This document shows positions 14,359 to 18,240 of a stretch of 18,240 nucleotides of DNA, in pieces. The notes below the pieces were generated by a model that saw only the letters and a list, made by a program, of their open reading frames with translations, did no database searches and had not been told where the DNA came from. The stretch spans positions 1 to 18,240 of the forward strand of contig JACCSC010000166.1 of NCBI GenBank assembly GCA_013813215.1, read 5' to 3'. This DNA comes from Geodermatophilaceae bacterium (GTDB lineage: Bacteria; Actinomycetota; Actinomycetes; Mycobacteriales; Geodermatophilaceae). Each line of letters starts with the position of its first letter. Positions within the stretch are counted from its first letter, which is position 1. The translations under genes and the position numbers were made by a program.

Positions 14359-17011
14359 TCACGGCACGCCGGTCGTGCGCTCGCAGCCCGCCGCGGCGTC
14401 GGTGCCGGCGCCGCCCTCGCAGCGGTCCTGCCCCGGCCCGCCGAGCAGCTTGTCGCTGCCGGTACCGCCGACGACGATGTCATTGCCGGGACCGCCGGAG
14501 ACCCGGTCGTGGCCGTTCTGGCCGCGTAGTTGGTCATCGCCGGGCCCGCCCAACAGCACGTCGTTGCCGCCGCCACCCACGAGAACGTCGTTGCCGCCGT
14601 TGCCGCAGATGACGTCCGCCCCCGCCGTACCGACGAGCCGGTCAGGTCCCGCGGTGCCGTTCATCGTGCAGCGGCGCGGCGGCACGGTCGACCCGGTGTT
14701 CAGGGCGATGCTCACGCCGTTCGGCGCGGCCGCGAGAGCAGCGGGAGGCCCGGCTGCGGCGAAGCCGCTAGCGGTTGTGTTCGGCACGGCGACGTCGAGC
14801 AGTCCGTCGCCGTTGAAGTCGGCCAACTGCAGGTCGAACAGATCGGTGTTGACGCCGTAGTGGAGGGCATTCTGCTGGAACGAGCCACCGCCATTGTTGA
14901 ACCAGACGCCGATGTCGTAGCCGCTGGAGTTTGCCACCACGACATCGGGCCGGCCGTCGCTGTCGATGTCACCGATGTCCACGGCGATGGCGTTGCGCAG
15001 TCCCGAGATCTCCTCGCCGGGCAGCTGGTCGGAGTCGAACGCCGTGCCAGATCCATCGTTGATGAACACGGTCGCCGAATCCTCGGTGTCCACGGTGGCC
15101 AGGTCGATGTCACCGTCGGCGTCGAGGTCGGCCGCTGCCACCTCGAGGTGGCTGGTCCCGGTGTCGATCTCGACGTGGGGGGCGAAGGTGGCGTCACCGT
15201 TGTTCAGGGACACCGCGATGTCGCCGCCGTTGCCCGTCGAGTGAGCGGTCACGAGGTCGTTCAGGCCGTCGCCGTCCATGTCCGCGCCGATGGGCATCCG
15301 CGGGATCGCCTCGGTCTGCACCTCGAAGGCGGCGCCGAACGTCCCGTCGCCGTTGCTCGGCACGATGGTCACGCTCTCGGCGACATTGCACCCGGAGCCG
15401 AAGCTGGCACTGTCCTCGTTCGCGATGAGGATGTCTGCGTCGGCGTCGCCGTCCATGTCCGAGGCGGTGACCTGTCCAGGCCCGCAGTCCGTGACGTTCA
15501 GCAGGATCGGCGCCGAGAACGTCCCGTCACCGTTGCTGAACGCCGCACCCGCGTCCTCGAAGCGGAAGCCGAACAGCTGCCACACCAGGTCGTCGTCGCC
15601 GTCGGAGTCGAAGTCGGCCGCGTCGATACTGGAAGGCGACCCACCGGAGGCGATCGTCGGGCCGTCGACCATCGTCCCCGTCCCGTCGTTGAGCAGGACC
15701 TGGATGTCTCCGCCCGTACCGGTGTCAGTCGTGGCCGCGATGTCGGTGTCGCCGTCTCCGTCCAGGTCACCGGTCGCGATCTTGAACGGCGGCGCGAAGA
15801 ACACGTTCTGCGGCGGGATCGGGAAGACGCCGCCGGTCCCTCCGGGGTGGATGATGCCGAGGCTGCTGCCACGGTTGGCTGCGGCCAGGTCGTTCACGCC
15901 GTCGCGCGTGAAGTCGGCGACGGCTAGACCGGTCGGTTGCTGGCTGAAGTCGAGTAGCTCGGCCGTGAACGTGCCCCCGCCCGAGTTGCGGAAGACCGTG
16001 ATGTCACCGGCCTGGCTGGAGCCGAAGGTCGCGCTGACCACGTCGAGATCGCCGTCCGGCTCCAAGTCGATGACCTCGAGGTCACCAGAGCTGAAGCCGC
16101 CGGTGTTGTTCGTCTCCGGGGTGTAACGGCCGGTGCCGTCGTTGAAGAGGAAGAAGTGCGTGTCGGTGCTCAGCCCCCCGAGGGCCAGGTCCTCGTCGCC
16201 GTCGCCGTCGAGGTCTCCGTCGGCCAGTTTGGGGTTGCCCAGTTGCTGGTCGATCTCCTGCGGTGCGGCCGGGACCAGTGTTCCGTCGCCGCCGTTCACC
16301 AACGGGTAGATCGCCAGCTCCAACGAGGAGAACCCGCTGGCCGCCGCCACGACGTCGACGTCGTCGTCTCCGTCGATGTCGGAGGTCACGATCCCCAGCG
16401 GGCGGTCGCCTACCGGGTAGCGCACTTCCGGCGCGAACGTCGCGTCGCCGTTGTTAGCAGCACGCTGACGGTCCCGTCTCGGACCAGTAGTTGGTCAGCG
16501 CGAGGTCCGGGTCTCCGTCGGCGTCCAGGTCACCCACGGCCACCCCCATGGGCCCGTCGCCCCCGACGGCCGTGGTGTGGGTGAAGTCGCCGGTGCCGTC
16601 GCCGAGGTAGAGGTCGACGAGGTCATTGCATAGACAGTTGCCCACGGCGACCATGGCCACGTCCAGGTTGCCGTCGCCGTCGAAGTCGGCGACCACCCCG
16701 TCGGTCGCGCTGGCGTCGGACGTGGGGAAATTGCGCGGGTCGCTCATGGTCCCGTCGCCGAGATTCAGCGTCACGCTGAGGGTGTTCTCGAAGAAGTCGT
16801 TGCGCACCCAGGCGACATCCGGTGCGCCGTCGGCGTTGAAGTCACCGGCCAGGGCCTCCACCGGGAACCGTCCGACCTGGTAGCCGGCCCAGGTGTCGAA
16901 GCGTCCCGCGTCGCCCACCTCCGCCGCCGCCGCTCCGGGCGCCGGCCCGCCGACGACCACAGCCGCTGCAACAACCGCCGCCGCTGCGACGCCCGCCATT
17001 GTCGTCCTCAT
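14359..17011 (-). pseudogene. Secreted FG-GAP/VCBS-repeat and RTX protein, doubly frameshifted
   Basis: The gene reads in two frames: 17011-16454 encodes a signal peptide (residues 1-30, alanine/valine-rich) and the first FG-GAP repeats. From about 16456 down to 14359 a second frame carries the rest. Restoring one base near 16472 and one near 16455 gives continuous WSETGTVSVLLNNGDATFAP and a single 884-residue product. The body holds many calcium-loop motifs of DxDGDGxxD type (for example DFDGDGNLDVA, DLDADGDPDLA), expected to form beta-propellers. It ends in ten RTX nonapeptides. No type I secretion genes are near, and the signal peptide implies Sec export. Role unknown (adhesion or surface binding possible). 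Either a decayed gene or two sequencing errors. Confidence 0.85.
14389..14658 (-). repeat. Ten RTX calcium-binding nonapeptide repeats
   Basis: The C-terminus of the FG-GAP protein consists of ten 9-residue units of GGxGxDxLx type, such as GGGGNDVLL, GGPGNDIVV and GGTGSDKLL. These form a calcium-bound parallel beta-roll in RTX proteins. The first two and the last unit are degenerate. Confidence 0.9.
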
Positions 17012-17093
17012 TCCGCCAGCCCGGGTTACGCCGCTCTGTCGGTCGGTACATGATGGAAGCCCATCCCCGGTTCATCCGCATCTGGAGGAGATC

Positions 17094-17303
17094 TTGAGCA
17101 ACGAGCGCGAGAGCGACGTCGACACCGACGAGGCCCTGGCCAACGCACGCGAGACCGGCGGGGGGGACGCCGACGAGGGGGACGCCGAGGCGACAACGGG
17201 CACCGGCGAGAACGAGGAGTTCGTCGGGCGAGTGGCCGGCCAGGACGAGGGGTACGCCGGGGAGACCGGGGCCGAGGCGCGGAGTCAGCCCCCGGGGGGC
17301 TAG
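17094..17303 (+). CDS. Small acidic protein of unknown function
   Basis: A 69-residue hydrophilic protein with a TTG start supported by GGAGGAG at 17084-17090. It has 19 acidic residues against four arginines and no lysine, so it is strongly acidic and probably disordered in the middle. The C-terminal part (EEFVGRVAGQDEGYAGETGA) looks more ordered and may be the conserved part. It has no membrane segment or known motif. It is divergent from the FG-GAP gene with an 82-base gap. Its TAG stop lies in CTAG, which also provides the stop of the convergent aldolase gene. I do not recognise it. Confidence 0.6.
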   Translation: MSNERESDVDTDEALANARETGGGDADEGDAEATTGTGENEEFVGRVAGQDEGYAGETGAEARSQPPGG

Positions 17304-17372
17304 AACCCCCCGGCCCCCCTGCTCCGGGGGGCGCCGCCCCCCGGATACCCCCCGCCGGGGGCGCTGCCCCGG
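17292..17372. terminator. Cluster of G+C-only hairpins between convergent genes
   Basis: Three hairpins lie in a row. 17292-17299 pairs with 17306-17313 (8 bp, loop CTAGAA holding both stop codons). 17323-17332 pairs with 17336-17345 (10 bp, 3-base loop). 17355-17361 pairs with 17367-17372 (6 bp with a bulge). The cluster probably acts as a bidirectional terminator. The aldolase frame runs through it, giving that protein a glycine-rich tail. Confidence 0.65.
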
Positions 17373-17968
17373 GAACAGCTGTCCCAGGCCAGCACCGGCG
17401 GGGTGCGGCCGAGCAGCAGGGCGGCGTACGTCGCCCGGGCCGCCTCCTCCAGGTTCAGCGCCCGCGTCGCCGCCAGCGCGATGTCCGGCCCGAGCACCGA
17501 ACAGCCGTGCTGGCGCAGGACCAGGCAGTTCGTGCCGTCGGCGCAAGCCGCCGCCGCGGCGTCGGCGAGCGCAGAGGTGCCCGGCGGGTGGAACGGGACG
17601 CTGCGGACGCTGCGGACGTAGGCAGCGTGGTCGGTGGTGAGCAGCCGGATCGGCTCGTCGAGGGCGTCCAACAGCACACTGGTCTGCGGGTGCAGGTGGA
17701 CGACGGCCTGTACGTCGGGCCGGACGCGGTACGTGGCCAGGTGCAGCGCCACCTCGGTGCTCGGCATCGGAGCGCCGTCGAGGACCGCCCCGTCGGCGAT
17801 CCGGACCAGGGAGTACGCCGCAGCTGTCAGCTCGTCGAGCCGGGTTCCCGCCGCGGTCACCCAGCAGGCGTCCCCCACCCGGGCCGACAGGTTGCCGCCG
17901 GACCCGACCACGAGCCCGGCGGCCACGAACCGCTGGCCGGCCTCGGACAGCTGCTCGCGGGGATCCAC
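17300..17968 (-). CDS. Class II aldolase/adducin-family protein
   Basis: A 222-residue metal-dependent aldolase-fold protein, related to L-fuculose-phosphate aldolase. GGNLSARVGD at 24-33 is the phosphate/substrate loop. STEVALH (E72 as probable catalytic acid), VHLHP (H91, H93) and RQHGC (H154) supply the zinc site. The fold ends near residue 196; the remaining 26 residues are Gly/Pro/Arg-rich and arise from reading through the hairpin cluster, so they are probably not part of the fold. The GTG start at 17968 follows the small membrane-peptide gene by 30 bases. The substrate cannot be told from sequence. Confidence 0.88.
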   Translation of the reverse strand: MDPREQLSEAGQRFVAAGLVVGSGGNLSARVGDACWVTAAGTRLDELTAAAYSLVRIADGAVLDGAPMPSTEVALHLATYRVRPDVQAVVHLHPQTSVLLDALDEPIRLLTTDHAAYVRSVRSVPFHPPGTSALADAAAAACADGTNCLVLRQHGCSVLGPDIALAATRALNLEEAARATYAALLLGRTPPVLAWDSCSRGSAPGGGYPGGGAPRSRGAGGF

Positions 17969-17998
17969 CCCGCCGACGCTACCGCCGCCCGCGGCCGG

Positions 17999-18076
17999 TC
18001 AGCCCAGCGCGAGCAGAGCGCCGAGGGCGAATCCGACAGCGGCCAGCCAGACCAGGGCGGGCAGGGCGCGGGGCAT
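17999..18076 (-). CDS. 25-residue membrane peptide
   Basis: A very short ORF encoding a single hydrophobic helix (MPRALPALVWLAAVGFALGA, then LLALG). AGGAG-type Shine-Dalgarno sequence (minus strand of about 18082-18087) sits at good spacing before the ATG. It starts nine bases after the Rieske stop and ends 30 bases before the aldolase start, so it lies within one likely transcript. The protein would be one transmembrane span with almost no soluble part. It could be a small partner of the Rieske protein; this is inference. Confidence 0.55.
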   Translation of the reverse strand: MPRALPALVWLAAVGFALGALLALG

Positions 18077-18085
18077 CAGCTCTCC

Positions 18086-18240
18086 TCAGCTCGTGTAGAC
18101 GTCGTCGCCGCGTACCTCGACCGCCACCGGCGGCAGCGGACGCCCAGCCGGACCGGCCACGGGCGCCCCGGTGGCCAGGTCGAAGCGGCTCAAGTGACAC
18201 GGGCAGACGATCAGCCCGTCCTCGATCGAGGCCACCGTGC
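18086..18240 (-). CDS. Rieske [2Fe-2S] protein, C-terminal part (5' end outside window)
   Basis: The visible 51 codons contain the second cluster motif VCPCHLSRFDLATGAPVAG, with the Cys and His that bind the iron-sulfur cluster. They end in the usual beta-strand stretch PPVAVEVRGDDVYTS before TGA. The first motif (C-x-H) and any signal peptide lie beyond the window end. It resembles small stand-alone actinobacterial Rieske proteins more than oxygenase subunits, but too little is visible to be sure. Confidence 0.88.
   Translation of the reverse strand, partial: TVASIEDGLIVCPCHLSRFDLATGAPVAGPAGRPLPPVAVEVRGDDVYTS

Noticed and set aside
14389..14658. Short regularly spaced DNA repeats that could suggest a CRISPR or satellite
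   Set aside because: The 27-base period is the RTX nonapeptide code; there are no unique spacers between fixed repeats.
14530..15927. Plus-strand open frame opposite the FG-GAP gene, rich in Val, Asp and Gly
   Set aside because: It mirrors the repeat codons of the FG-GAP/RTX gene and has no start region or family resemblance.

Overview
The window is very G+C-rich, densely coded DNA with GTG and TTG starts, stop/start overlaps and leaderless-looking promoters. This points to a member of the Actinomycetota. The block from about 2029 to 8103 matches, in order and orientation, the Mycobacterium tuberculosis segment Rv3669 - ephE - marP - Rv3672c (CoA-type Nudix) - Rv3673c (TlpA-like) - nth - Rv3675 - crp. 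The convergent metallo-beta-lactamase gene after crp corresponds to Rv3677c. Genus cannot be fixed from sequence reading alone, and several genes here (NhaA, cupredoxin, FG-GAP/RTX protein) lie outside that mycobacterial block.

Layout. 55-612 encodes a secreted AMIN-like protein, followed by a strong hairpin. 743-3404 (+) carries nhaA, a holin-like DUF1469 membrane protein and an EphE-like alpha/beta hydrolase. 3411-7008 (-) is a tightly coupled run transcribed as nth, tlpA, CoA Nudix, cupredoxin, marP. Three of its junctions are 4-base GTGA overlaps and the fourth has a 4-base gap. The run joins base-excision repair with a set of cell-envelope proteins: a thioredoxin-like lipoprotein, a blue-copper-like lipoprotein and the MarP protease. 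7098-8103 (+) holds a small membrane protein and crp. 8104-10398 is an accessory insert between crp and its usual convergent partner: a duplicated crp tail, a palindrome, a frameshifted DUF3800 remnant, an ArsB/NhaD-type permease and a CBS-pair protein. 10408-11987 (-) is a NUDT19-like Nudix gene overlapping a metallo-beta-lactamase gene. 12069-14338 (+) holds an alanine-dehydrogenase/PNT-family enzyme similar to N5-(carboxyethyl)ornithine synthase, then an ECF-type sigma factor overlapping an Ogt DNA-repair methyltransferase. 14359-17011 (-) is a secreted FG-GAP/RTX protein gene broken by two single-base deletions. 17094-17303 (+) is a small acidic ORF. 17300-18240 (-) holds a class II aldolase, a 25-residue membrane peptide and the 3' end of a Rieske gene.

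Most of the window is core actinobacterial housekeeping. The parts most worth a second look are these: the duplicated crp 3' end, whose four differences are all synonymous; the EphE-like hydrolase with alanine at the nucleophile position; the sigma factor-Ogt coupled pair with no anti-sigma gene beside it; the cupredoxin inside the marP run; the in-frame 24-base duplication in tlpA; and the doubly frameshifted FG-GAP/RTX gene. I saw no CRISPR array, tRNA, rRNA, complete transposon or phage cluster, and no clearly new multi-gene system.
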